NCBI RefSeq assembly: GCF_905120355.1
Contig: NZ_CAJHOB010000014.1
Span: 1-63,149 of the forward strand
Direction of reading: 5' to 3'
Origin: Azonexus hydrophilus
Lineage (GTDB): Bacteria; Pseudomonadota; Gammaproteobacteria; Burkholderiales; Rhodocyclaceae
DNA: 63,149 nt
A model generated the notes under the pieces. It had not been told where the DNA came from. It was given only the letters and a program-made list of their open reading frames with translations, and did not search any database. Each line of letters starts with the position of its first letter. Position 1 is the first letter of the stretch. The translations under genes were made by a program, and so were the position numbers. Positions 1 to 7,384 of the stretch are shown in pieces.

Positions 1-10
1 CAATCTTCAG

Positions 11-529
11 CTATTGAAACTTCGGCGAAAAGACGGTGGTGGCCGGACGGTTACCCGCAATCAGCGTGGCATCCACCACCGTGCCTCGCTTCATCGACAG
101 ACCTTTCTCCGACAGCACCGCATTGACTTCGGCAAAGATCGCCACGGACAACTCGTGCTTCTCCAGCAGATGCCGGAAGCGAAGAATGGTGCTCTCGTCC
201 GGCAGCGTATCCTCGAAAGCATCCAACCCGGCGAAACGACGCAGCAGGGGAATGTCGTGCAACGCTTCTTCCATGGCCGGGTCAGAATAGCCAAACCATT
301 GCTGCATGAAATGAATCCGCAACATCGTCCCCAGCGGCATCGGCGGCCGGCCGTTTCCCTTCTTCGGGTAAAACGGTTCGATCAGCGCTTCCAGGCGCAA
401 CCACGGAACCACCGCCTCCATCTCCGCCAGGAACACCGCTTTGCGGGTTTGTTTCCCAGCTTTCGGCAGGAAACCCGTCTCGGCCAGACTCAATGGCTTC
501 ATCGGTTTCATCCGTTCAATCGCCATCAT
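11..529 (-). pseudogene. IS5-family transposase, 5' part only
   Basis: This encodes the first 172 residues of an IS5-type DDE transposase, which normally runs to about 320 residues. The IS5 N-terminal region is recognisable: the LAETGF start, the GRPP and MLRIHFMQQWF segments, PAMEEALHDIP and LPDESTILRFRHLLE. The first catalytic aspartate is present in the VVDATLIA motif near residue 150. After that motif the family sequence is lost and a stop follows within 20 codons, so the second Asp and the Glu are missing. It cannot be an active transposase. It belongs to the cluster of broken IS elements at the left edge of the window. The rest of the element may lie outside the window or may have been deleted. 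Confidence 0.8.
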
Positions 530-681
530 GACAATGGCGCTATTCTCTCAAATTACACTGCATGACGGTCACTTATGCAGACTTTCCCTAGGGCAGGGGT
601 TCTCCCGGCCAGGTAATCCCCCCGTAAATTAGCGGCAGTTGAAAGTAGAATTTTCTCCCAAGCATCCCGAGGAAGTTTTAC

Positions 682-713
682 ATGAAGACGTCACGCTTTT
701 CAGACAGCCAGAT
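682..713 (+). pseudogene. Eleven-codon stub of an IS3-family orfA
   Basis: An ATG preceded by GAGGAAG opens MKTSRFSDSQI, the typical N-terminus of an IS3-family OrfA helix-turn-helix protein. The similarity stops exactly where the TGACCTGCC terminal repeat of the next IS element begins, and a stop codon follows ten codons later. I read it as an older IS3-family element cut by the element at 714. The stub is short, so the call rests on the N-terminal signature and the exact junction. The 150 bases between it and the IS5 remnant on its left hold no recognisable gene. Confidence 0.6.
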
Positions 714-740
714 TGACCTGCCCGGGGATTTTCGGACCAG
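714..740 (+). repeat. Left terminal inverted repeat of the IS3 element
   Basis: It starts TGACCTGCC and ends CGGACCAG. It matches the reverse complement of 1894-1918 over about 23 positions, with one small gap. It begins immediately after the truncated IS3 orfA stub. Confidence 0.75.
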
Positions 741-780
741 CTGAAACTTGAGAGGATGGCTTCCTTGCAGAAAGGGAGTC

Positions 781-1044
781 ATGAGAAAGAGCCGATTTAC
801 CGAAGCGCAGATGGTGACGATCCTGCGCGAAGCCGACAAAGGGCCGGTGGCCGAAGTCGCCAAGAAGCACGGCATCAGCGAGCAGACGATCTACACCTGG
901 CGCAAGCGCTATGGCGTCATGGATGCTGACGAAGTGAAGCGCCTGCGCCAGATGGAACAGGAGAATACCCGCTTGAAGAAGCTGCTGGCCGAGCGCGATC
1001 TTGAGATCGAAGTCATGAAGGAGATCGCCGCAAAAAAGTGGTAG
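781..1044 (+). CDS. IS3-family transposase OrfA
   Basis: This 87-residue DNA-binding subunit has an HTH_8/HTH_Tnp_1 fold: MRKSRFTEAQMV at the start, then EVAKKHGISEQTIYTWRKRYG as the helix-turn-helix. A leucine-zipper-like heptad tail (residues 50-80, NTRLKKLLAERDLEIE) should mediate multimerisation with OrfAB. I chose the ATG at 781 over the upstream one because GGGAG precedes it and the family starts here. The gene ends in an A6G run that is read in the -1 frame to give the OrfAB transposase. OrfA alone generally binds the inverted repeats. Confidence 0.9.
   Translation: MRKSRFTEAQMVTILREADKGPVAEVAKKHGISEQTIYTWRKRYGVMDADEVKRLRQMEQENTRLKKLLAERDLEIEVMKEIAAKKW
1032..1038 (+). other. Programmed -1 frameshift site (A6G)
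   Basis: AAAAAAG lies seven codon-bases before the orfA stop. Slipping back by one base joins the OrfA residues ...IAAKK to VVGAPARRR of OrfB. IS3-family elements use this type of site to make the OrfAB fusion transposase. I did not model a downstream stimulatory stem. Confidence 0.65.
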
Positions 1045-1892
1045 GCGCACCCGCCCGACGCCGGCAGGTCGAGTACGCTCAGGGGCGTGGCCTGTCGGAA
1101 CGACGAGCGTGTGCGCTCCTGAGCGTAGCCCGATCGGCTTTGCACTACGAATCCAAGCTTCGCGAGAAAGATGCGCCGGCGCTGGCAGCGATGGCGATTC
1201 TGTCAGCCCAGTATCCACGTTACGGCTATCGGCGTATCCAGGTCTTTTTGGAACGGCAGGGACATCGAATGAGTGCGGATCGCGCTTGGCGACTGTGGCG
1301 CCAGGCCGAGCTTCAGGTACCCCGCAAACGTCCTCGCAAGCGGATAGCCGTGTCTCGCCCGCGGCCGCAAGCACCGCTGGCAGCCAGAGAAGTGTGGGCC
1401 TATGACTTCGTATTCGATAGTTGTGCCAACGGTCAGCAGTTGAAGTGTCTGACCGTCATCGATGAATTCACCCGCGAGTCCTTGGCCATCGACGTGGCCG
1501 GCTCCATCCGTTCTGCCCGGGTGGTTGAGGTCCTGTCCCAGTTAATCAGTGTTCATGGCGCACCGAAGATTCTGCGCTCGGACAACGGCCCGGAATTCGT
1601 CTCCCGGGCTTTGCTGCGCTGGGCGGCCAGCCAGAATCTCGACATGGCCCTGATCGATCCGGGCAAGCCGTGGCAGAACGGTACGACGGAGAGCTTCAAC
1701 GGCAAGTTCCGGGACGAATGCCTGTCGATGGAATGGTTTCGCCACCGGGTCGAGGCCAAGGTCGTGATCGAGCAATGGCGCCAGCATTACAATGAGGTGC
1801 GCCCGCATTCGAGTCTGGGCAATCAGACGCCGACAGCGTTCAAGCAATCCTGTTTATCAACCACCAAACCAGAGGCCGTTCTCCAGGAATGA
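1038..1892 (+). CDS. IS3-family transposase OrfB, DDE integrase core
   Basis: This is the catalytic part of the IS3 transposase, 284 residues, beginning in the -1 frame at a GTG inside the slippery site. It has an HTH_21 segment (RYGYRRIQVFLERQGHRMS) followed by an rve integrase core. The three acidic residues are visible: Asp in VWAYDFVFD, Asp in LRSDNGPEF and Glu in NGTTESFNGKFRDECL. The C-terminal YNEVRPHSSLGNQTP motif is standard for the family. The frame is intact to the stop, two bases before the right terminal repeat. It is probably translated mainly as an OrfAB fusion. Confidence 0.9.
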   Translation: MVGAPARRRQVEYAQGRGLSERRACALLSVARSALHYESKLREKDAPALAAMAILSAQYPRYGYRRIQVFLERQGHRMSADRAWRLWRQAELQVPRKRPRKRIAVSRPRPQAPLAAREVWAYDFVFDSCANGQQLKCLTVIDEFTRESLAIDVAGSIRSARVVEVLSQLISVHGAPKILRSDNGPEFVSRALLRWAASQNLDMALIDPGKPWQNGTTESFNGKFRDECLSMEWFRHRVEAKVVIEQWRQHYNEVRPHSSLGNQTPTAFKQSCLSTTKPEAVLQE

Positions 1893-1893
1893 G

Positions 1894-1918
1894 TGGTCCG
1901 AAGAAATCCGGCAGGTCA
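1894..1918 (-). repeat. Right terminal inverted repeat of the IS3 element
   Basis: Read on the minus strand it begins TGACCTGCC and continues to CGGACCA, which mirrors the left end. It joins directly onto a truncated IS5-type orfA, so it marks the outer edge of the element. Confidence 0.75.
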
Positions 1919-2168
1919 CCTCAGCCACGCGATGCCAGACGCCGTACGCTTCCCAGCGCGCAAAGCGGACATATACCGAGTGCCAGTTACCCAGTTCTTT
2001 GGGTAAATCTCGCCAGGGAGATCCGGTGCGGGCAAGGTACAGAACGGCTTCGACAAAACCTCGGTTATCGGCGGCTCGTCCGCCTTTGTCCGTCGGCTTA
2101 CCCGGCAATAATTCAGCAATCCGGAACCATTGCGTGTCGCTCAACATTCGCCGATCCATGTCCAACAT
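1919..2168 (-). pseudogene. IS5-family (IS427/IS1031-like) OrfA, 3' truncated
   Basis: The first 80 or so residues of an IS5-type orfA of the split-gene kind are present: MLDMDRRMLSDTQW, LLPGKPTDKGG, RAADNRGFVEAVLYLARTG and WHSVYVRFARWE. These belong to the DUF4096 (transposase of IS4/5, N-terminal) domain. The match ends at VWHRVAEV, exactly at the right end of the IS3 element, and the second half and catalytic ORF are absent. I chose the Met at 2168 because the family starts there. The sequence GGCCTGTTCACAG on the minus strand near 2215 may be its own terminal repeat. Confidence 0.75.
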
Positions 2169-2363
2169 CCAAATTCCAAGATGTAAACACAAATCGGATA
2201 CTGTGAACAGGCCCTAGCAGCATCGACCGAAACCAACTTTTCGTTCGGATACCCACAAAGTACCCACCTTCCTATACCAAACTATTTCCACCCTTCGGCT
2301 ATTTCGATTTGGCAACTCTTCCGTAAACGACGAGACGACATAACGCTACGATAACGTAACGCG

Positions 2364-2603
2364 CTACGGTGCCAGTTCCTGTTCCGCGACAGGAGTTTCC
2401 AGTAGAACGGAAGGCGCCACGCCCAGCGCTTCCGCCAGCTTGAAGATGTTGAGCAGCGCGATGTTGCGTTGTCCGCGCTCGACGCCGCCGAGATAGCTGC
2501 GCGCCAGACCGCTTTCCAGCGCCAAGCGTTCCTGCGACCAGCCTCTGGTCTTCCTGATTTCTATCAGCTTCAGGCCGAAGCGTGTGCGCGGGTCGAGGGG
2601 CAT
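2364..2603 (-). CDS. XRE-family HTH regulator
   Basis: A 79-residue single-domain repressor-like protein of the Cro/C1 HTH_3 family. The HTH is at about residues 9-65: LIEIRKTRGWSQERLALESG, then LARSYLGGVERGQRN, then IFKLAEALGV. The scaffold is strongly conserved, including the Q of the recognition turn. There is no effector or dimerisation domain beyond the HTH. The ATG at 2603 follows a purine-rich stretch. A TTG five codons upstream is possible but lacks a better ribosome site. It is transcribed away from the envelope cassette that starts at 2743. The intervening 139 bases carry repeated CTCTAT motifs, so autoregulation and control of the cassette are likely. The exact target is inference. 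Confidence 0.85.
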   Translation of the reverse strand: MPLDPRTRFGLKLIEIRKTRGWSQERLALESGLARSYLGGVERGQRNIALLNIFKLAEALGVAPSVLLETPVAEQELAP

Positions 2604-2628
2604 GTTTCTCTTTCTCAAAGGAGAACAA

Positions 2629-2728
2629 CTCTATGAGTACCCCCTCTATAGGGCTACGCCCGATAAGGGCACGCTCTATAAGTGACATTTCTATATTTTC
2701 ATCATAAAATGACCTCTATGAGTGACAT
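2629..2728. promoter_or_regulatory. Repeated CTCTATRAGT motifs, probable operators
   Basis: Two 15-mers, CTCTATAAGTGACAT (2674-2688) and CTCTATGAGTGACAT (2714-2728), differ at one base and are spaced exactly 40 bp, about four helical turns. Partial copies occur at 2629 (CTCTATGAGTAC) and 2644 (CTCTATAGGG). The second 15-mer ends two bases before the AAGGAGG ribosome site of the rightward gene. The arrangement between divergent genes fits binding by the XRE protein. That binding is inferred. Confidence 0.5.
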
Positions 2729-2742
2729 CAAGGAGGTGCCTG

Positions 2743-3402
2743 ATGGCGAGTGTCTGGAAAACGGCCGGCGTGGGGGCTGCCGCTGGCCTGGCTGTGCCGG
2801 TGGCTGGCTTGTCCGGGTTGGCGACGGTGGGGCTGTTGTTGTTCATGGTGTTGACGATGTTCGGGATCGGTCGTCCCGCAGGCGTTTCCCAGCCGTCCCT
2901 GTGGCAGTTGCTGAGCAGCAAAACCATGTTGTATCTGCTCATCTCCGGGGCTGTCTTCGCTTTTGCATTCGGTTTCCTTGCCCGATTGCAGGCAAGGAGC
3001 AAGGCGCTGGTCGAAAAAATCAACGCCAGCGAAAACCTCGTGCTCGATGGCGGCAATCTGCTGGGCTATCCCGCGCCGGCCTTCCTGGCCTTTGATTCCC
3101 GACAGCGCAAGCTTGCCGCCTGTGACGTCGTCAGCGGCGAATACACGCTCCACGATTTTTCCTGGGTGCAGGCTTGGCGGGTGACCTGGCGCGAGGTCGA
3201 GCGCATGGAAATGAACGGCGGCAGCCGCCAGGTCAACGCCACCGGCATGAGCGTGCCGACCTTCGAGCGCACCGTCCGCGCTAAGGATTTCGCGCTGGAA
3301 TTGCAGGTCGCCAATCCGCAGCGGCCGTTGCTCAGCTTTCCCATGAGTCGCCGCGCTGCCGAAATCTGGTGCGCCCGGCTCAATGCGATTTTCAATGCTT
3401 GA
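2743..3402 (+). CDS. Unknown two-helix membrane protein
   Basis: A 219-residue protein I do not recognise with certainty. A glycine/alanine-rich hydrophobic segment spans residues 8-42, a second helix spans about 58-85 (MLYLLISGAVFAFAFGFLA), and a soluble C-terminal domain of about 130 residues follows. That domain contains a tryptophan-rich stretch (WVQAWRVTWREVERM) and ends in RRAAEIWCARLNAIFNA. It resembles small domains that follow DUF4755-like membrane anchors, which is only an impression. The start at 2743 is fixed by an AAGGAGG seven bases upstream. It begins a three-gene cassette with a lipoprotein and a small exported protein, which suggests a role at the cell envelope. Confidence 0.7.
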   Translation: MASVWKTAGVGAAAGLAVPVAGLSGLATVGLLLFMVLTMFGIGRPAGVSQPSLWQLLSSKTMLYLLISGAVFAFAFGFLARLQARSKALVEKINASENLVLDGGNLLGYPAPAFLAFDSRQRKLAACDVVSGEYTLHDFSWVQAWRVTWREVERMEMNGGSRQVNATGMSVPTFERTVRAKDFALELQVANPQRPLLSFPMSRRAAEIWCARLNAIFNA

Positions 3403-3421
3403 TCGACGATGAGGAATTACG

Positions 3422-4069
3422 ATGAAACACTACCGGGCCGCGCTGCTCCTGCCTATTTTCCTGGCGGGCTGCGCAACGACTGGCATGCAAGATGCGCTGG
3501 ATTCGATCAATGACCTCGGGCAATCCATCTCTACCGGGATCAATCAGGCCGTGACGGCACCGACGCAGGGAGGCGTGGGCAACAGCTTGACCGGTACGCC
3601 ATTGCACAACGCGCTGCGCCGAAATCTTTCCACTGATGGTCGGGCGCCGGAATGGCCCAAGGTGGTCATCACCAATCTGCAGGTTCCCGCCGACCAGATG
3701 ACACTGACTCGCGGCCTGCGCCTGAAAGCGACCGATTGCATCCGTTTCGACGCCGTGCTGTGGCACGATGCCAGGCGCGCCGAGCGTTTCAGCGACCTGT
3801 CGCTCTGCGCGCCGGAACTGCCCAAACAGTCCAACAACTTCGTGCTGACCTGGAAGAGTTTTTCCATCTCCGGCAAGACCACCGGCCAGGTTCGCAGCGA
3901 CGGGCCGACCCCGCCCTACAACAAGTTGCCCAGCGATCCGGCCATGGAAAAATGGTTGATGAATCAGTTTGGCCTCTATTACGTCGGTTCTCTGCTGACC
4001 CTGGTCGGCTACGATCCTGATTTTTCGGTCGATGACCGGCGTTTCTGGATCAGGAACCTGAAGAAATGA
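3422..4069 (+). CDS. Predicted lipoprotein of unknown function
   Basis: A 215-residue protein with a classic lipoprotein signal: MKHYRAALLLPIFLAGC, with lipobox LAGC placing the acylated Cys at residue 17. No known domain is evident in the mature part. It contains two cysteines (DCIRFDAVLW and LSLCAPEL) that could form a disulphide, and a C-terminal region rich in aromatic residues. A GAGGAATTACG sequence just upstream supplies the ribosome site. It starts 20 bases after the membrane protein and overlaps the next gene by ATGA, so the three genes are almost certainly one transcript. Function unknown. Confidence 0.8.
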   Translation: MKHYRAALLLPIFLAGCATTGMQDALDSINDLGQSISTGINQAVTAPTQGGVGNSLTGTPLHNALRRNLSTDGRAPEWPKVVITNLQVPADQMTLTRGLRLKATDCIRFDAVLWHDARRAERFSDLSLCAPELPKQSNNFVLTWKSFSISGKTTGQVRSDGPTPPYNKLPSDPAMEKWLMNQFGLYYVGSLLTLVGYDPDFSVDDRRFWIRNLKK

Positions 4070-4485
4070 AGACCCTGCTGCTTGCTGCCGCGATGCCGGT
4101 CGTGCTGATGGATGGTCAGGCGCCCGGCCTGGAACGCTGGGTCTCCCTCGAACCGGCCGTGCAAGCCGCGCTGGAATGCCGTCAGCCATTGCGTCCGTCA
4201 GCGCTGAACGGAATTACACCGGAAGCACCAGGAAGCTGGACGCTGACGCCTGCGCGCAGCTTCACGGTATTTGGCCTGCCAGTGGCGCAGGTGCGGCTGT
4301 TCATCGATCCCGATGGTGAGTTGGGGGCGAGTTACACGGCGGTGATCGAAAAACGCAGTGCCGATCAGGTGCGTAAGCAGATACGCTTGCTGGAGCGTGG
4401 TAAACGGACGGGCCAACTATCGGTCGGACAGGCACATGGTCCGCAACAGGTTGAACTGACCTGCACGGTTGCGGCGGATGATTGA
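4066..4485 (+). CDS. Small hypothetical protein, last gene of the envelope cassette
   Basis: A 139-residue protein whose start ATG overlaps the preceding stop (ATGA), which implies translational coupling to the lipoprotein gene. The first 18 residues (MKTLLLAAAMPVVLMDGQA) could be a short signal sequence with cleavage after a small residue, although MDG is unusual. The body contains VSLEPAVQAALECRQPLRP and LFIDPDGELGASYTAVIEK, with two Cys residues. No family recognised. Together with the two preceding genes it suggests an exported or membrane-associated complex. Confidence 0.7.
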   Translation: MKTLLLAAAMPVVLMDGQAPGLERWVSLEPAVQAALECRQPLRPSALNGITPEAPGSWTLTPARSFTVFGLPVAQVRLFIDPDGELGASYTAVIEKRSADQVRKQIRLLERGKRTGQLSVGQAHGPQQVELTCTVAADD

Positions 4486-4553
4486 TCGCGGGAGCATCCG
4501 TGGGGGCAATCCTGCGGCCAGACCGATTCAGAATGACGTGCTCTCGCCCGTGC

Positions 4554-5414
4554 CTACGAAGATGACGCAGCCTGATTCAATGCGGGCGCCAGGGTTGCGC
4601 GCAACTTGGCCACGACGGTAGGCAACGCTTCGGAGTCGAGTCCATTTTTTCTATGGAACGCCTGCCACAGCGATTGGCGCGACGCATCGTGCGCAAAATC
4701 TTCGCTCAGGCCGATCGGCAATACATCGGGCAGTTTCATGCCGCGTCGCAGGAATGTTGCGGCGATGGCCTGGGCCAGTGTTGCGGCATCCAGGGTTTCC
4801 CGTTCCAGCAGGACCGATAGATCGAGGTAATCCTTCATTCGACTGTTGGCCATGCCCAGCAACGCGATGGCATGGAGTTTTTCGGCGATGACGGTGTAGA
4901 CGGGATAGGTCCGCAGCCGAGGGGCGGGCAAATCGGCGAGCAGCACGGGATACGTCGAATCGACTGGTCCGGGCGTGACGGCATCGCCGAAACCGATGTC
5001 GATCTGCGTCTTGCACCGCGCCCTGGCCAGTTCGGCATTGATCAGGATTCGCGCGCCGGCGTATCCGGCATCCTTGCGGATTTCTTCGGCGACGACCGAG
5101 GCCGGATCGAACACGATGCCGTCATCCACAGCGATTCCGGCGATGTCGCGGAAGGTTCGGGCCACGGACGCCAGATCGCTCGCACCGAAACCCAGCAGGT
5201 CGGCATCACGCGTGGCCCGGTGCGGCATGTCGTACCAGAGGGTGAACAGTAGCGCACCCTTGAGCAGAAAACGATCCGTATGTTCAGACTGGCTCATGCG
5301 ATAAAGGATGCGCTCCAGCGCGAAACGCACCAGCACCTGGTTGAAGTCCACGCCTTGCGCCTTGGCGACGTTCAGTAAGCGGGCGCGAACGGAAGCGGCC
5401 AGATTGCTACTCAT
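4554..5414 (-). CDS. abiEii: AbiEii-type nucleotidyltransferase toxin
   Basis: A 286-residue DUF1814/AbiEii protein, the toxin of a type IV toxin-antitoxin and abortive-infection system. Family motifs are visible: FLLKGALLF (Lys52-Gly53) in place of the GG/GS nucleotide motif, RATRDADLL with Asp70 and Asp72, QIDIGFGD (Asp139), IAEKLHAI (Lys179) and MKDYLDL (Asp195). AbiEii proteins are GTP-binding nucleotidyltransferases that cause reversible growth arrest, and related MenT enzymes modify tRNA. The start overlaps the end of abiEi by 8 bases. The set of motifs suggests an active enzyme. The context is an island next to a tRNA. Confidence 0.9.
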   Translation of the reverse strand: MSSNLAASVRARLLNVAKAQGVDFNQVLVRFALERILYRMSQSEHTDRFLLKGALLFTLWYDMPHRATRDADLLGFGASDLASVARTFRDIAGIAVDDGIVFDPASVVAEEIRKDAGYAGARILINAELARARCKTQIDIGFGDAVTPGPVDSTYPVLLADLPAPRLRTYPVYTVIAEKLHAIALLGMANSRMKDYLDLSVLLERETLDAATLAQAIAATFLRRGMKLPDVLPIGLSEDFAHDASRQSLWQAFHRKNGLDSEALPTVVAKLRATLAPALNQAASSS

Positions 5415-6018
5415 GTGCGATCGTTTCCAGATAAGGGCGCATTACATTGGCGACTCGGCAGGCCTTGGCGTAACGCCACAGTTCATCGGCCGATGCCTTG
5501 CGTGACGACCAGGCATCCTTCAGCGCCTCCAGCGCCACGTCCAGGCCGATCCGGTTGCGATGCTTGAAGCAGTCCGCCACCGTCTTGGCTGCACTGTAGA
5601 CATGCAGCTTGATTCCGTCGCGCTCGTGCTCCTCGATCCCCGCCGTATAGGTATCGTCAGCCATCTGCACCATCTTCACCGGCGGATAGTCGATGCGGGG
5701 AGTATGGCTGCCGCGCGGCATGGCGATCCAGACTTCGCGTGGAAGTTGCGTGGTCAGTTCGTGGAACTGGAGCGCGGTCAGCAGACAGAACACGGCCTGC
5801 GGCACCTTGACGGCGATGGTGGCGAGGGCCTCGTGTTCGGATGCCGGGTTGCCCGGCAGCCGGTAAAGGCCACGCCCAACGCGCTCAAGACGTCCAGTAG
5901 CGCAGAGGCGCGTCAACACCACCCTGGGGGCACCGATGGCGTCCAGATCGCTGGTGCGCAGCATGCCCTGTTGCTGGAGCAGGTCGAGGGTACGCTGGGT
6001 GTGGGTGGCATTGTGCAT
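5407..6018 (-). CDS. abiEi: AbiEi-type antitoxin and autorepressor
   Basis: A 203-residue antitoxin with an N-terminal winged-helix AbiEi_4/COG5340 domain (residues 1-60, TQRTLDLLQQQGMLRTSDLD, then RLERVGRGLYRLPG). The C-terminal antitoxin domain carries LLTALQFHELT, PREVWIAMPRG and KTVADCFKHRNRIG. I chose the Met at 6018 because the HTH begins there. The open frame extends 47 codons further upstream without conserved sequence. An inverted repeat overlaps this start codon. Known AbiEi proteins bind inverted repeats in their own promoter and repress the operon, which fits. It is cotranscribed with the toxin gene. Confidence 0.9.
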   Translation of the reverse strand: MHNATHTQRTLDLLQQQGMLRTSDLDAIGAPRVVLTRLCATGRLERVGRGLYRLPGNPASEHEALATIAVKVPQAVFCLLTALQFHELTTQLPREVWIAMPRGSHTPRIDYPPVKMVQMADDTYTAGIEEHERDGIKLHVYSAAKTVADCFKHRNRIGLDVALEALKDAWSSRKASADELWRYAKACRVANVMRPYLETIAHE

Positions 6019-6030
6019 ACCCGCAGTATG
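6016..6030. promoter_or_regulatory. Inverted repeat at the abiEi start
   Basis: CATAC and GTATG arms flank a 5-base spacer, and the abiEi initiation codon is part of one arm. AT-rich sequence upstream (TTGAATTAAACG on the minus strand) could be the promoter. AbiEi family members are known to autorepress through inverted repeats. This particular site is inferred, and its arms are short. Confidence 0.4.
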
Positions 6031-6177
6031 TTCCGATTTTTCGTTTAATTCAATTACATGGAGAATAAAAGGAACGTCGCTGCAAAAGATCGCCGAGCAC
6101 GAGGTCTTGATAGCTGTGGGTTCCAGACATCGAAGCAGGACAGTTTCCGGGGCAGCCATACATACCGCGATGAAACA

Positions 6178-6676
6178 CTAAGAATACCCTTCCAGCCCGG
6201 CTCTCAGCCTGTCGATGGTGGCAGGATCGCTCAGTCCCAGATCGGGGTCGGTCTCGACGAGTCGATCACGGTCGGCATCCGCCCAACCATGCGCATCGTC
6301 GTCGATGGCGATCCAGTGATCGAGCCGGGCGCGATCCACGTAGCGCCGGATTTGTTGATAACGCGTCGCTCGGTCCCACCACGTTTCGCGCCAGTGGCCG
6401 CATATCTTCGTCAACGGACATCGCGCTGTGCCAGGTTGCACCGATCACGCACCGCCGCAGTTCGGCAGGCAAGTAGCTGCGGGCACGATTGAAGCGCAAT
6501 GCCCGCACCCAGCTTGTCGACAGCACGATCCGCACATCGGGATGCTCGGTCAGCAGATCGACCAGCGCGCCAGCCCACATGAACAACTCGCCCTTGGCTC
6601 GCAACGTGGGGCGGCCACGCACGAAGTAGACGGCATCCGGGTGCAATACGCCGTCGAAATCGAGGAAGAGGATCAT
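6178..6676 (-). pseudogene. HAD-family hydrolase, frameshifted
   Basis: The first 110 codons encode a HAD phosphatase start: MILFLDFDGVLHP with nucleophile Asp6 and acid Asp8, then IVLSTSW as motif II. The rest of the protein, including IAIDDDAHGW (motif IV acidic pair), lies in another frame that ends at 6178. The shift occurs between about 6385 and 6425, and no homopolymer there offers an easy sequencing explanation. Joined, the protein would be about 165 residues, normal for this compact HAD group. It sits 30 bases after an unknown gene, as the last member of the AAA+ operon. It may be a recent pseudogene or an assembly error. Confidence 0.7.
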
Positions 6677-6706
6677 GTCGGGATGGAGAAATCCGGCCCA
6701 GGCCGA

Positions 6707-7384
6707 TCATGCCATGTTCCCGCCACCCATTGCTGCCAGTCGTGCGTAGGCACACGGCCCGGCTCCGGATACCAATGGTGAGGCACTGCCGCGCAGTGCC
6801 ACGGCGAATTGGCCACGGAACGGCTCGGGAATGTCTGCCACCATGATGTACGGCAAGCTGCCAGGCGTCTCATGCACAGGAACAGCACGTAGAAGATCGC
6901 GACGCCGAAGCTGGATTTTCGCCCATAGGCCATCCCGGCGCATTTCGGTACGCAATGACTTTATCTCTGCATGGGTGAGATAGCGGCACATGGCATCGCC
7001 TACGTCCTCATGGTCGCTCGTCAACTCGATCAGGTCGGCAATGCCGAGCAGTGCGGCCTGGTCATCTCTCAACGCACTCAGGCTGATGTCCAGATACTCA
7101 TACTTTTGGTCACACTGGGCCCGTGCTCCACAAGCGGCAGCCAGCGTCTCGATCGCCGAGGCCCACTTGTCCCAGTGAGGTCTCTGTGGCCAGCGGTTAC
7201 GCTGCGGCCAATCGTCGGGATGCTTGAGCGGATGCCGCCCAGCCTGTATATCCGCGATGATGCCAGCCACGATGCCGAGCGCACACGCGACATCCAGTGT
7301 CGGTTTGTTCAACGCTGTGCGCAGCGTGGTCAGCGCCTGGTTTGCGCGGTCGCTATAGCAGCGCAGATCAGCAACAGGAATCAT
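6707..7384 (-). CDS. Unknown protein, third gene of the AAA+ operon
   Basis: A 225-residue soluble protein with no recognised domain. It has a charged, helix-rich composition with many His and Trp (DDWPQRNRWPQRPHWDKW near residue 60). The middle part, YEYLDISLSALRDDQAALLG and HEDVGDAMCRYLTH, looks globular, and it ends in a glycine-rich tail. The start at 7384 overlaps the stop of the preceding gene as ATGA, so translation is coupled. A longer frame exists but would overlap the upstream gene. Association with the AAA+ ATPase is by context only. Confidence 0.65.
   Translation of the reverse strand: MIPVADLRCYSDRANQALTTLRTALNKPTLDVACALGIVAGIIADIQAGRHPLKHPDDWPQRNRWPQRPHWDKWASAIETLAAACGARAQCDQKYEYLDISLSALRDDQAALLGIADLIELTSDHEDVGDAMCRYLTHAEIKSLRTEMRRDGLWAKIQLRRRDLLRAVPVHETPGSLPYIMVADIPEPFRGQFAVALRGSASPLVSGAGPCAYARLAAMGGGNMA

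Larger units (their letters stand above)
714..1918 (+). mobile_element. Complete IS3-family insertion sequence (IS407-like)
   Basis: A 1,205-bp element is bounded by imperfect terminal inverted repeats that start TGACCTGCC at both ends and share GGACCA at their inner ends. It contains orfA and orfB in the -1 arrangement typical of IS3, with a slippery A6G run where they overlap. The catalytic residues of OrfB appear intact, so it may be active. The flanks differ: GAT, inside an IS3 orfA stub, on the left and CCT, inside an IS5 orfA, on the right. No 3-4 bp target duplication is visible. This points to recombination or deletion after insertion. Confidence 0.85.

Noticed and set aside
2629..2728. 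Short CRISPR array
   Set aside because: The repeats are too few, imperfect and unevenly spaced, and there are no cas genes.
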